Part shown: positions 8,969 through 17,162 of the stretch, one piece after another
How the letters are laid out: every line of letters begins with the position of its first letter
Numbering within the stretch: the stretch's first letter is position 1
Source: JAVEDQ01 sp963783105
GTDB taxonomy: Bacteria > Actinomycetota > Actinomycetes > Frankiales > Frankiaceae
Length of the DNA stretch: 64,000 nucleotides
Assembly (NCBI GenBank): GCA_963783105.1
Contig: CAWAMI010000007.1
Location: 372,001 to 436,000, forward strand
Direction: 5' to 3'
Program-made: the position numbers and the translations under genes
Notes under the pieces: generated by a model
Database searches by the model: none
Seen by the model: the letters and a program-made list of their open reading frames with translations, nothing else
What the model was told of the DNA's origin: nothing

Positions 8969-11129
8969 GGCGTACTGCCTCCTGGATCAAACGAGTGGTG
9001 GAACGGCCGGTCAGGTAGGGCAGGACGACGGCCTGCCCGCCCCAGGACGCGACCGCGGGAGCCTCGGGGAGATCGTCGACCGCGTAGTCGCCGCCCTTGG
9101 CCCAGACGTCGGGCCGGATGGAGCTGAGCGCGTCGACGGGGGTGTCCTCGTCGAAGACGAGCACCGCGTCGACGCAGCCGAGGGCGAGCAGCACGGCGGC
9201 CCGGTCGACGGCGGGGACGAGCGGTCGCTCCGCCCCCTTGAGTCGCCGGACGCTGTCGTCGCTGTTCAGCAGGACGACCAGGCAGTCGCCGAGCGCGCGG
9301 GCCTGCTGCAGGACCCGGACGTGGCCGGCGTGCAGCAGGTCGAAGCAGCCGCCCGTGGCGACGACGGTGCCGCCGGCGGCCCGGGTGCGCGCCACGACGT
9401 CCTCGGCGCCGGGCAGGTCGATTCCGGCCAGGTCCCCGACGTCCGCTTCGGAGTCGGTGGCCGGCGGGACCCGGACGGCAGCGGCGCCGCCCGCCGCGAC
9501 GAAGGTGCTGGCCGCCCCCACCGCCCCGGTCACGGCCTCCGACGGGAGCAGACCATCGGCCAGCAGTCCGGCGGCGGTCGAGGCGAAGCGGTCGCCGGCG
9601 CCGCAGGGGTCGGACAGCGGAGCCGGCGGGGCGGGCGTCATCAGCGGCGGGGTGTCGCGGCCCTCGGCGAGCAGGGCGCCGCGGGACCCGAGGGTGACGG
9701 CGACGCTGCCGGCCGACCAGCGCTCGGCGAGCCGGCGGGCGCGGGCCGTGACGCTCGCGAGGTCGTCCCCGCTCGCGTCCCCACCGGCGTCGGCGGCGAA
9801 GTGCGCGGCCTCGCCCGCGTTCGGCGTGACCAGCCGGCACCCCGGAACGGGCTCTGCGCCGCGGGGATGCGGGTCCCACACGATCGGCACCCTCGGGGGC
9901 AGCGCCTGCAGCGCCTCCCGGACGCTCGGCTCGGCGGCCACGCCGCGGCCGTAGTCGGCGACGAGCACCGCCCGCGCGGCCGCCAGCACGTCGGCGGCCT
10001 CCGGCGTCAGCGGTCCGACGGCGTCGGCACCGCCGCCGGCCCCGCCGCGGTCGAGGCGGAGCAGGGATCGGCCGGCGCTGCGGACGCGGATCTTCTCCGG
10101 CGTCTCGCCGTCGAGCCCGAGGTCGACGACCCGGACGCCGGCACCGCTCAGCAGGTCGTGCAGCCGGCGACCGGCCCGGTCAGGGGCGAGGGCGGTGACG
10201 AGCGTGACGTCCCGGTGGTCGCGGGCCGCGAGCAGCGCGGCCAGCCCCGCGCCGCCGGGCCGGGGGTGGTCGGCGAGGTCGTCGACGACGGGCACCGGTG
10301 CGTCGGGGGAGAGCCGTTCGACGCGTCCTTCGAGGTCCCGGTCGAGCAGCGCGTCCCCGACCACGACGAGCGGCGCCCGGCGCCCGTCCGGTGTGACCCT
10401 GGACGGGGTCGCCCGCGGGGCCGTCGGGGTGCTCTCGGCGGGGTACGGGTCGGTGAGGTACTGGTCGGTGAGGTACTGGTCGGTGAGGTCGAGGACGGCG
10501 TCCTCCTCCACCTCGGGTGCCGGCCCCGTGCCGGGCAGCTCGGCTCCCTCGTCCGCGGGCGCCACCCCGAGCGCCACGTCCACCGCGGCGCACAGCAGGT
10601 GGACGGCGACGAGGTGGGCCTCCTGGATGGTGGCCGTGTTGTCGGCCTCGACCGCCACGACCTCGTCGCTCGCCTCCGCCAGCGGGGAACTGCCGGGGCC
10701 GGTCATGGCCCAGGTGACCAGCCCGCAGTCGCGCGCCACGTGCGCGGCGTCGACGACGGAGCGGCTGCGCCCCGAGGTGGAGAGGGTGAGCAGCACGTCG
10801 CCGGGCCGGCCGTGCGCGCGCACCTGCCGCGCGAAGGCCTCGTCGTAGCCGTAGTCGTTGGCGATGGCGGTCAGCGACGACGTCTCGGTCGACAGCGCGA
10901 GGGCGGAGAACGGCGTCCGGTCGTCCCGCATCCGGCCGACCAGCTCGGCGGTCAGGTGCTGGGCCTCGGCGGCGGACCCACCGTTGCCGGCGACGAGGAT
11001 CCGGCCCCCGGCGGGGAGCAGCTCGGCGAGGTGCCTGCCCCAGCGGTCGAGCCGTTCGACGTCGAGCATGGGCAGCGCGTCGAGCAGGTTGGCGACGTGC
11101 TTGCGGCCGACGGGCAGCGGGCGGTTCAT
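8958..11129 (-). CDS. GmhA–HldE fusion: phosphoheptose isomerase / heptose-7-P kinase / heptose-1-P adenylyltransferase
   Basis: 723 aa from ATG 11129 (4-base overlap with the preceding GT stop). Three domains are in one frame. (1) A SIS phosphoheptose isomerase, residues ~1–200, with VAGNGGSAAEAQHLTAELVGR and LLTLSTSGRSRSVVDA. (2) A PfkB sugar kinase, ~245–565, with VVGDALLDRDLEGRV and the anion-hole motif PCGAGDRFASTAAG. (3) A cytidylyltransferase-fold nucleotidyltransferase, ~585–723, with GGCFDLLHAGHVRVLQQA (HxGH) and YLTGRSTTRLI. Together with GmhB these would convert sedoheptulose-7-P to ADP-D-glycero-D-manno-heptose in the cytoplasm. GmhA and HldE are normally separate proteins. The linker contains LTDQY repeats (see 10449–10490). 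Confidence is high for the domains and moderate for sugar specificity. Confidence 0.88.
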   Translation of the reverse strand: MNRPLPVGRKHVANLLDALPMLDVERLDRWGRHLAELLPAGGRILVAGNGGSAAEAQHLTAELVGRMRDDRTPFSALALSTETSSLTAIANDYGYDEAFARQVRAHGRPGDVLLTLSTSGRSRSVVDAAHVARDCGLVTWAMTGPGSSPLAEASDEVVAVEADNTATIQEAHLVAVHLLCAAVDVALGVAPADEGAELPGTGPAPEVEEDAVLDLTDQYLTDQYLTDPYPAESTPTAPRATPSRVTPDGRRAPLVVVGDALLDRDLEGRVERLSPDAPVPVVDDLADHPRPGGAGLAALLAARDHRDVTLVTALAPDRAGRRLHDLLSGAGVRVVDLGLDGETPEKIRVRSAGRSLLRLDRGGAGGGADAVGPLTPEAADVLAAARAVLVADYGRGVAAEPSVREALQALPPRVPIVWDPHPRGAEPVPGCRLVTPNAGEAAHFAADAGGDASGDDLASVTARARRLAERWSAGSVAVTLGSRGALLAEGRDTPPLMTPAPPAPLSDPCGAGDRFASTAAGLLADGLLPSEAVTGAVGAASTFVAAGGAAAVRVPPATDSEADVGDLAGIDLPGAEDVVARTRAAGGTVVATGGCFDLLHAGHVRVLQQARALGDCLVVLLNSDDSVRRLKGAERPLVPAVDRAAVLLALGCVDAVLVFDEDTPVDALSSIRPDVWAKGGDYAVDDLPEAPAVASWGGQAVVLPYLTGRSTTRLIQEAVRRGN
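10449..10490 (-). repeat. 15-bp tandem repeat in the interdomain linker of the GmhA–HldE fusion
   Basis: The unit gtcggtgaggtactg is repeated about 2.8 times, in frame, and encodes LTDQY LTDQY LTDPY on the minus strand. It lies between the isomerase and kinase domains, where copy number could change without loss of frame. Confidence 0.85.
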
Positions 11130-12367
11130 CGGTTGCCCCCCGAACCGCTGCCGGCGAACTCCCGAGAAGTGAGGTCGATCGTCCCGGGCAGCACTCCGTC
11201 GTAGGCCTGCAGCGTCAGGGACGCGACGCGGTCCCACGAGTAGCGGGACCGGGCCCGCCGGGCGCCCGCCGCGCCGATCGCCTTCCGGCGGTCCTCGTCC
11301 GGCAGCAACTCGTTGAGCGCCTCCGCGATGCGCTCCGGGGAGCGGGGCGGCACGTGCAGGCCGGTGGTGCCGTCGACGACGCTGTCGATGAGCCCGCCGA
11401 CGGCACTCGCCACGACGGGGACGCCGCAGGCCATGGCCTCGAGCGGGACGATGCCGAACGGCTCGTACCAGGGCACGCAGACGACGGCGTCGGCCGACCG
11501 GAGCAGGGCGGGAAGGTCGGGCCGGCCGACCCGGCCGCGGAAGACGACCCGGTCTGCGACCCCGCAGGTCTCGGCGAGGGCCCGCAGCCGCCGGATCTCG
11601 GAGTCGTCCTCGAGCTCGGAGCGGTCCGGGCCGCCGGCGACGACCAGCTCGGCGTTCGGTACCTCGGCCAGCGCGCTGATGACGTTGCCGATCCCCTTGC
11701 GCTCGACGAGGCGGCCGACGAACACCAGGCGGTAGCGGTCGGAGGGCCGGGGGTCGACCGGACCGTTCGGGGTGAACAGGGACAGGTCGACGCCACACGG
11801 CGCCACCCGGACGCGCGAGCGGTTCGCGCCCAGCCGCATCAGCTCGAAGACCTCGTCGGAGCAGGTCGCGACGATCCGGTCGACGGTGCGGACCAGCCGC
11901 TCCTCGATCGCCCCCCGCTCGGCGGGGGAGGTGTCCTTGCTGCCCTGGTGCCGACGCTTGACCACGCCGAGGGCGTGGAAGGTCTGGACCACCGGGATGC
12001 CGAGCGGGCGCGCGGCCTGCAGGGCGGCGAGCCCGGACATCCAGAAGTGCGCGTGCACGACGTCGGGCCGGTCCGCCTGCCACTGCCGCGAGAGGTCCTC
12101 GGCGAACTCCGCCATGTGCGGCAGGAGGTCGTCCTTCGGCAACACCGACGGCGGGCCGGCGGAGACGTGGTCGACGGTCACACCGGGAGCGAGCGGGACG
12201 CGGCGAGGCAGGTCCATCCCGTCCCGCCGGGTGTGCACGACGGTTTCGACGCCTTGGCGCGCGACGGCCGTCGCGAGCGCGGCGACGTGCACGTTCTGTC
12301 CACCCGCGTCGACGCCACCGAGGACGGCCAGGGGACTGGCGTGCTCGGAGACCATGGCGAGCTTCAT
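11126..12367 (-). CDS. Glycosyltransferase family 4 (GT-B)
   Basis: 413 aa. The N-terminal acceptor half starts MKLAMVSEHASPLAVLGGVDAGG and contains the GGQN motif and PDVVHAHFWMSG. The donor half contains YRLVFVGRLVERKGI and the E-x7-E region VPWYEPFGIVPLEAMACGVPVVAS. This is a retaining GT-B enzyme of the GT4 family. The GGVDAGGQNVHV start resembles sucrose-phosphate-synthase- and MshA-like members. The donor could be a UDP/GDP-sugar or the ADP-heptose made by its neighbour. Its start overlaps the GT9 stop by 4 bases and its stop overlaps the fusion-gene start by 4 bases, so all are in one translation-coupled operon. Confidence 0.82.
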   Translation of the reverse strand: MKLAMVSEHASPLAVLGGVDAGGQNVHVAALATAVARQGVETVVHTRRDGMDLPRRVPLAPGVTVDHVSAGPPSVLPKDDLLPHMAEFAEDLSRQWQADRPDVVHAHFWMSGLAALQAARPLGIPVVQTFHALGVVKRRHQGSKDTSPAERGAIEERLVRTVDRIVATCSDEVFELMRLGANRSRVRVAPCGVDLSLFTPNGPVDPRPSDRYRLVFVGRLVERKGIGNVISALAEVPNAELVVAGGPDRSELEDDSEIRRLRALAETCGVADRVVFRGRVGRPDLPALLRSADAVVCVPWYEPFGIVPLEAMACGVPVVASAVGGLIDSVVDGTTGLHVPPRSPERIAEALNELLPDEDRRKAIGAAGARRARSRYSWDRVASLTLQAYDGVLPGTIDLTSREFAGSGSGGNR

Positions 12368-13455
12368 ACCGATACCTCCACACGAGAGTCAGCGTGGGTT
12401 GGGGCGGCAATCTGCTGTACCGCGGTGACGACGTCGGGGACCTCGATGCAGGTCACACAGGGATGACCTACCACGGGACATTCGCGCGCCCGGCAACCGG
12501 CGCACGGGATGTCGAGGTCTCCGAGAAGAATCCGGTCCTGCGTGTAGGGCGCCCACCGTTCGGCGGGCACGGTGGGTGCGAACAGGGAGACGACGGGTGT
12601 TCGGACGGCCGCCGCGAGGTGCGCGGGGCCGGTGTTGCCGACGATCACCGCCGACGCGCGGGCGAGCAGGTCGGCCAGGCCGGCGAAGTCGGTACGGCCC
12701 CCGAGATCGAGGACGCGGGCCCTCGGGTCGGCGGCCCCGGCCGATGCGGCGGCGACACCCGCGACGGAGGCGGTGAGATCCCGCTCGTTCGGGCCGCCGG
12801 TGACGACCACGCGGAAGCCGGCGTCCACCAGGGCGGGCACGAGGGCGGCGCAGCGCTCGGCGGGCCAGGCCCGGGCGGGCACGCTCGCCCCGGGATGCAG
12901 CACCACGTACGGCTCGGGGCCGGTCAGCGGGCTGGTGTCCGGCAGCGACGGGCGCACCGCGAGCCGGCCGTCGTCGCCGGCGGGCAGGTCGAACCCCATC
13001 GCGGCGGCGGTGGACAGGGCGCGCTCGACCTCGTGCAACCCGGTCTCGGGGAGCCGGTGCCGGACGTCGAGCAGCGAGCCGGGGTAGTCGATGCTGTGCG
13101 CCCCGAGCCGGCGCACCCCGGCCATCCGCAGCAGCAGGGCCAGCGGGAGCGGGCTCTGGTGGTACGACGTGAGGATGAGGCCGGCGTCGAACGAGCGGTC
13201 GGCCAGCCGGTCGACGAGGTCGAGGACGTCGCCCCGCTCGACCGGCTGCGGATCGGCGTCGATCCAGGGGCAGTGCCAGACGATGATCTCGTCGACGCCC
13301 GGCAGCAGCGCGGCGGCCTGCCGCCCACGCGGGCCGACGAGCAGCGTCACCTCGGCGCCGCTGGCCGCGACCGCACGTACGGCGGGGCCGCTGAGCAGGA
13401 CGTCGCCGTCGTTGTCGAGGCGAGCGACGATCACACGTGTTCCGACGCGCGTCAT
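12364..13455 (-). CDS. Glycosyltransferase family 9 (heptosyltransferase-like), second copy
   Basis: 363 aa, start ATG 13455 overlapping the gmhB stop. GT9 features: VIVARLDNDGDVLLSGPAVRAVA at the N-terminus, YVVLHPGASVPARAWPAERC, VVVTGGPNERDL and VIVGNTGPAHLAAAVRTPVVSLFAP. A Cys cluster near the C-terminus (CAGCRARECPVVGHPCVTC) is unlike the other copy and is also seen in some LPS heptosyltransferases. It could bind a metal or form disulfides. It probably transfers heptose from ADP-heptose to an unknown cell-surface or secondary-metabolite acceptor. Confidence 0.82.
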   Translation of the reverse strand: MTRVGTRVIVARLDNDGDVLLSGPAVRAVAASGAEVTLLVGPRGRQAAALLPGVDEIIVWHCPWIDADPQPVERGDVLDLVDRLADRSFDAGLILTSYHQSPLPLALLLRMAGVRRLGAHSIDYPGSLLDVRHRLPETGLHEVERALSTAAAMGFDLPAGDDGRLAVRPSLPDTSPLTGPEPYVVLHPGASVPARAWPAERCAALVPALVDAGFRVVVTGGPNERDLTASVAGVAAASAGAADPRARVLDLGGRTDFAGLADLLARASAVIVGNTGPAHLAAAVRTPVVSLFAPTVPAERWAPYTQDRILLGDLDIPCAGCRARECPVVGHPCVTCIEVPDVVTAVQQIAAPTHADSRVEVSV

Positions 13456-14045
13456 GCCGCGGCTCCTGCGGGGTCCGTCGACACCTGCGGCGCCCGAACG
13501 GTGCCGGTCAGCACCAGGTCGATCGCGCTGGTGAGGTCGGGCGCGAGCGTGCGGCGCCGCCGGGCGAACGCCACCTCGTCGTCGCGGGTCATCTCGGTGG
13601 GCACGAGCACCGAGGCCGCGCCGGCGGCGTCGGCGGCGCCGAGGTCGGCGGCGATGTCACCGATCAGCACGCAGTCGCCGGGGTTGACGCCGAGCGCGTC
13701 GGCGGCGTCGAGGACCAGCCCCGGCGCCGGCTTGCGGCACCGGCAGGCGGCATCCGGGGCGTGGGGACAGATCAGCACCGGGCCGAGCGGCCCGACCAAC
13801 TCGGCCAGCCGCGCGTTGACCGCGTCGACCTGGGCGCGGGTGTGGATGCCTCGGCCGATCCCGCTCTGATTGCTGATCACGGCAGTGGGAAGACCGGAAG
13901 CGCGCAGCCGAGCGAGGGCGGTTGCGGCGCCGGGGACGGCAACGACGCGATCGGGGTCGCCGTTGTAGGGAACATCGACGCAGAGGGTGCCATCGCGGTC
14001 CAGGAGCACGGCACGGGGCCGAGGTCGCCACTGAGCAGGGGTCAC
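13452..14045 (-). CDS. gmhB: D-glycero-beta-D-manno-heptose 1,7-bisphosphate 7-phosphatase
   Basis: 197 aa, start GTG 14045. HAD phosphatase with the nucleophile motif LLDRDGTLCVD, motif II VISNQSGIGRG, a zinc loop CPHAPDAACRCRKP typical of GmhB/HisB-N phosphatases, and motif IV VLIGDIAADLGAA. It removes the 7-phosphate after the HldE kinase step. This is the first substantial gene of the heptose operon. The GTG start overlaps the TGA of a 21-codon ORF (14042–14107), and this may couple its translation. Confidence 0.85.
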   Translation of the reverse strand: MTPAQWRPRPRAVLLDRDGTLCVDVPYNGDPDRVVAVPGAATALARLRASGLPTAVISNQSGIGRGIHTRAQVDAVNARLAELVGPLGPVLICPHAPDAACRCRKPAPGLVLDAADALGVNPGDCVLIGDIAADLGAADAAGAASVLVPTEMTRDDEVAFARRRRTLAPDLTSAIDLVLTGTVRAPQVSTDPAGAAA

Positions 14046-14107
14046 GGTAGGTCCGCCCCGAGCCCGCGGCTGCAGTTCAGCAGGCGGCCGAGGACGCGGT
14101 GGAACAT
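14042..14107 (-). CDS. Possible 21-aa leader ORF coupled to gmhB
   Basis: ATG 14107 opens a 21-codon frame (starts MFHRVLGRLLNC, ends GADLP) whose TGA overlaps the gmhB GTG as GTGA. A weak Shine-Dalgarno-like AAAGGTAGG lies ~8 bases before the ATG. The peptide resembles nothing I recognise. Upstream, 14108–14306 is a gene-free, comparatively AT-rich stretch that probably holds the operon promoter; I see no clear −10/−35 pair in it. Chance occurrence is possible. Confidence 0.3.
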   Translation of the reverse strand: MFHRVLGRLLNCSRGLGADLP

Positions 14108-14306
14108 CGACTCAACCTACCTTTCTGCTCGTACGGCTCTGAATCGTCTCGGCGACCTCTGATCATCGGGTGTTCCTCGTGTGCACAGAAGCAATCGAAA
14201 TTTCCCGGACTGCTTCTCCGTGACATATATCCGACATCCGGCCGATGGGTCGGTCGGGTCGATGCATCCTGCGATCGGCCCGTGTCCGGACCGGGTACGA
14301 CGCCGC

Positions 14307-15500
14307 TCAGGCGGCCTTCGTGGTCCTGCGGCGGCGGGTTCCCGCGGCGCGCTGTTCGACGGTCGAGGCGCGCTGCTGCCGAGTGGTCTGCCGGCTGCGG
14401 CGCTGGGCCGCGGCCTCGAGCATGCGCTGGCGGCGACGGGCGGCCCGGGACGCCTCCGGGTTGCGGAGCAGGTTCAGGACCGCCGCCTCGACCTGACCCT
14501 GGTAGGCCAGGGAGCCGAAGGATGCGTCCGCGCCGAGGGCCTGCAGCTCCTCGGAGATGGTGACGCCGCCGGTGAACAGGTCGATGACTCGGGGGTGGAT
14601 GTAGGAGGCGCGACAGACCGCCGGCGTGTTGCCGAGGTAGTGCGCCGTTTCCTGTACCGCACGTGTGACGGCTTTCTTCGCGGCGGTCGGCGACGTCACC
14701 GCCTGTTCGGAAACGGCGAGCGCGACGGAACACAGCACGGTCGCCGACCAGGTCCGGAAATCTTTCGCGGTGATGTCCGCGCCGCCGCTGATGTCCTGCA
14801 GATAACCGTTGATGTCCCAGGACTTCACATCGGTCCAGCCGACCGGCTGCCCGTCGTCGCCGGGGGTGTCGTCCCAGAACCCGAGGAGCTCCGGGTTCGG
14901 GTCGTTCTCGCGGGCCAGCAGTTCACCGACGACCGTGGCGACGGTCGGGTCGACGACGGCACGCAGCGTCTGCTTGCCGCTCTTCGCCCGGTAGTCGAAG
15001 GTGACCACGTCGTCGTCGACCGTCGCGTGCTCGCGCCGGATGGTGGCCAGCCCGAAGGTGCCGTTGACCTCGGCGTACTCCTCGCTGCCGATGCGGAAGA
15101 AGCCGATGTCGAGCAGCCGGGCGGCGCATGCCAGGACCCGGTTGCGGGTGAGGCCGTCCTCCTGGAGCTGTTCGGCGATGACCTCCCGCATGGCGGGCAG
15201 GCCGTCGGCGAACGTCAGCACGCGGTCGAACTTCTCGAGGTCCCGCTTGCGCCGCCACTCCTCGTGGTAGCGGTACTGCTTGCGGCCGGCGGCGTCGGTG
15301 CCGACCGCCTGGATGTGCCCGTTCGCGAAGGGGCAGATCCAGACGTCCTCCCAGGCCGGCGGGAGGACCAGGGCGTCGATCCGCTCGAGGGTCTCGGGGT
15401 CGCGGACGGGGGCGCCCCCCTCGTCGACGTAGCGGAACCCCTTGCCCTTCCGCACCCGATGGATGCCGGATGCGGAAGGGTCGGAGCGACGCAGTCGCAC
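14307..15500 (-). CDS. DNA topoisomerase IB (poxvirus/bacterial type)
   Basis: 397 aa, start GTG 15500. It relaxes supercoils by a transient 3'-phosphotyrosyl nick. N-terminal domain: GIHRVRKGKGFRYVDEGG, PPAWEDVWICPFANGHIQAVGTDAAGRKQYRYHEEW. Catalytic domain: ADITAKDFRTWSATV (the KxxR region), the downstream helices, and the nucleophile Tyr in VCRASYIHPRVIDLF. The C-terminal ~60 residues are Arg-rich and basic and probably add DNA affinity. It is the last gene of a minus-strand set with the DUF5709 and SRPBCC proteins; this accompaniment may reflect a stress regulon. Confidence 0.92.
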   Translation of the reverse strand: MRLRRSDPSASGIHRVRKGKGFRYVDEGGAPVRDPETLERIDALVLPPAWEDVWICPFANGHIQAVGTDAAGRKQYRYHEEWRRKRDLEKFDRVLTFADGLPAMREVIAEQLQEDGLTRNRVLACAARLLDIGFFRIGSEEYAEVNGTFGLATIRREHATVDDDVVTFDYRAKSGKQTLRAVVDPTVATVVGELLARENDPNPELLGFWDDTPGDDGQPVGWTDVKSWDINGYLQDISGGADITAKDFRTWSATVLCSVALAVSEQAVTSPTAAKKAVTRAVQETAHYLGNTPAVCRASYIHPRVIDLFTGGVTISEELQALGADASFGSLAYQGQVEAAVLNLLRNPEASRAARRRQRMLEAAAQRRSRQTTRQQRASTVEQRAAGTRRRRTTKAA

Positions 15501-15508
15501 GTCGGTGC

Positions 15509-15943
15509 CTAGTCCTCGTCGCCCGAGGTGACGTGCATGGCCGACTCCTCGGCACTGTAGCCGCCGAGGTCGGTACCGGCGTCGTGGGCCACGGTTTCCG
15601 CGGTGGTGTCGCTGTGCGCACCCTCGTCGTCCTCGACGAGTCGACCGACCGTCTCGGGCTCCCGGTAGGGGGTGTCGAGGTCGTCGCCGACGGGGTTCCT
15701 CTCGACCGACTCGTCCGACAGGAGGTCCGGCACCTCGCGGTTCAGGCGACCGTCGAGGTTCTCGCCGTGCTCCTCCTCGTACGGGGTGGTGCCGAAGTCG
15801 TCCGCCGCCGTGGCGCGGTCCCGCGGCACGGACAGCTCGTAGGCCTCCTCGCCCGCGGCCGCCTGGCCCTCGACGGTGTCGCCCGGGTCCGGGATGCCCT
15901 CGGCCTCGAACTCGCTCTCGGGCTCGGGAACGCGCGAGCTCAC
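15509..15943 (-). CDS. DUF5709-like acidic protein
   Basis: 144 aa from GTG 15943, which overlaps the SRPBCC stop (GTGA). Highly acidic and low in hydrophobics. It contains EAEGIPDPGDTVEGQ, DDFGTTPYEEEHGENLDGRLNREVPD and GRLVEDDEGAHSDTTAETVA. The spacing of FGTT…E/GE-LD-RL-E-PD followed by R-VEDDEG matches the actinobacterial DUF5709 family, whose role is unknown. It is probably cytoplasmic and partly disordered. Confidence 0.7.
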   Translation of the reverse strand: MSSRVPEPESEFEAEGIPDPGDTVEGQAAAGEEAYELSVPRDRATAADDFGTTPYEEEHGENLDGRLNREVPDLLSDESVERNPVGDDLDTPYREPETVGRLVEDDEGAHSDTTAETVAHDAGTDLGGYSAEESAMHVTSGDED

Positions 15944-16407
15944 TTGACCGTCTCCCGCTGCTCGTCCGCGGTGCCGGGCGTGGCGGCCTCGATCGTCCGC
16001 TTGAACTCGGCGAGCGCTTCCTCGACCTTCTTCTGCGGGTCGCTGAACAGCTTGGCGACGAGTTCGCCCGCGACTCCCGCCGGGGTGTCGTACTGGAAGC
16101 TCACCTCGACGCCGGTCGTCTCGCCGTGGTCGTCGAACCGCACGGCACCGGCGTTGCTGACCGTGCCGTCGACGCTGGCCCACGCGAGGCGGGCGTTCGG
16201 CACGTCCTCCACGATCTTCGCGTCCCACTCGACGTCCTTGCCGAGTGGGCCGGAGACCGTCCAGTGCGTCAGCTGCGTGTCACCGCTCTTGGGCTCGACC
16301 GACTTCACGTCGTCCATGATCGTCGGGAGGTTGGTGAGGCCGCGCCACCAGGCGTACGCCTTCGACGCCGAGACGTTGACCTCGAGATAATGGGTGACAG
16401 AGCCCAC
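15940..16407 (-). CDS. SRPBCC (START-like) family protein
   Basis: 155 aa from GTG 16407, chosen because GGAGG sits 7 bases upstream; a longer frame to 16470 is less likely. Helix-grip fold signs: VTHYLEVNVSASKAYAWWRGLTNLPTIMDDVKSVE, DVEWDAKIVEDVPNARLAWAS, and a long C-terminal helix DPQKKVEEALAEFKRTIEAA. These proteins bind hydrophobic ligands in a cavity; the ligand is unknown. It is translationally coupled to the DUF5709 gene. Confidence 0.78.
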   Translation of the reverse strand: MGSVTHYLEVNVSASKAYAWWRGLTNLPTIMDDVKSVEPKSGDTQLTHWTVSGPLGKDVEWDAKIVEDVPNARLAWASVDGTVSNAGAVRFDDHGETTGVEVSFQYDTPAGVAGELVAKLFSDPQKKVEEALAEFKRTIEAATPGTADEQRETVK

Positions 16408-16533
16408 GTGGCTCCCTCCTTCGTCGTCTGTGCGAACGAGGGAAGCCCTTCCCGATCCGGGCGACGTCAAAGCAGCCGGGTCAACACCCGGTCATGTGGG
16501 TCGGCACACGTCGGGGGTGCCGTCCGGACGGCG

Positions 16534-16815
16534 TCAGCCGGCGTTGCCGAGGCCGTTCGGGCTCGAGTTCAGCGGGGTGGTCGGGTAGGCGTCCTCGTCC
16601 TCGCCGGCGCCGACCTTCGCCGCGACGGCGGACTTGGCCTTCTGGGCGATGCCGCTCGCCTGCGCCGCGACGACGCCGGCGGCGCTCTGCACGCCCGGCT
16701 GCTCCTTGGCCTCGCGGAAGCTGCGCATCAGCTGGTCGTACCGCTCGCGACCCGCGCGGGCGCCGAGCACGTAGCCGGCGCCGAGGCCGAGCAGGAAGGT
16801 GAGGCGGTAACGCAT
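16534..16815 (-). CDS. Small YtxH-like membrane-anchored protein
   Basis: 93 aa from ATG 16815, with GGAGGAC ~6 bases upstream. It begins MRYRLTFLLGLGAGYVLGARAGRERYDQLM, a short glycine-rich hydrophobic segment followed by an arginine-rich amphipathic helix. This is the pattern of actinobacterial YtxH-domain proteins. The Ala/Val-rich middle could form a coiled helix, and the C-terminal tail is acidic and flexible. Function unknown; envelope or stress association is typical of relatives. Confidence 0.65.
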   Translation of the reverse strand: MRYRLTFLLGLGAGYVLGARAGRERYDQLMRSFREAKEQPGVQSAAGVVAAQASGIAQKAKSAVAAKVGAGEDEDAYPTTPLNSSPNGLGNAG

Positions 16816-16923
16816 GGGTCTGTCCTCCGGGTTCGCGGACGTGTCAGCAGCTCGTCGACCAGCGTTCCCACTTCGGCTATGAGCTATCGTCGGAGGCCGT
16901 TCCGCCGATACATCGGCCGACGA

Positions 16924-16996
16924 TCCCGCGTAGCTCAATTGGCAGAGCAGCCGGCTGTTAACCGGCAGGTTACTGGTTCGAGTCCAGTCGCGGGAG
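16924..16996 (+). tRNA. tRNA-Asn (GTT)
   Basis: 73-nt cloverleaf: acceptor TCCCGCG pairs with CGCGGGA, D-arm TAGCTCAATTGGCAGAGCA, anticodon arm CCGGCTGTTAACCGG with GTT, T-arm CTGGTTCGAGTCCAG, discriminator G. CCA is not encoded. Confidence 0.95.
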
Positions 16997-17062
16997 CCCC
17001 TGTTTTCGGGCCCCCGAGGGCTCCCGCACGAGGCCCGGCGCGCATGCGAGACTCGGCGAGAC

Positions 17063-17136
17063 GGGGCGGTAGCTCAGCCGGTTAGAGCAGGGGACTCATA
17101 ATCCCTGGGTCGCGGGTTCGAGTCCCGCCCGCCCTA
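17063..17136 (+). tRNA. tRNA-Met (CAT), elongator type
   Basis: 74-nt cloverleaf: acceptor GGGGCGG/CCGCCCT (one G·U pair), D-arm TAGCTCAGCCGGTTAGAGCA, anticodon arm GGGACTCATAATCCC with CAT, T-arm GCGGGTTCGAGTCCCGC, discriminator A. The 5' acceptor pairs fully, unlike initiator tRNA, so this is the elongator or the Ile-lysidine type. A decayed integrase begins 27 bases downstream, which suggests this gene was an integration site. Confidence 0.93.
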
Positions 17137-17162
17137 CGTGGTGACCGGCAACGATGCGGCGT

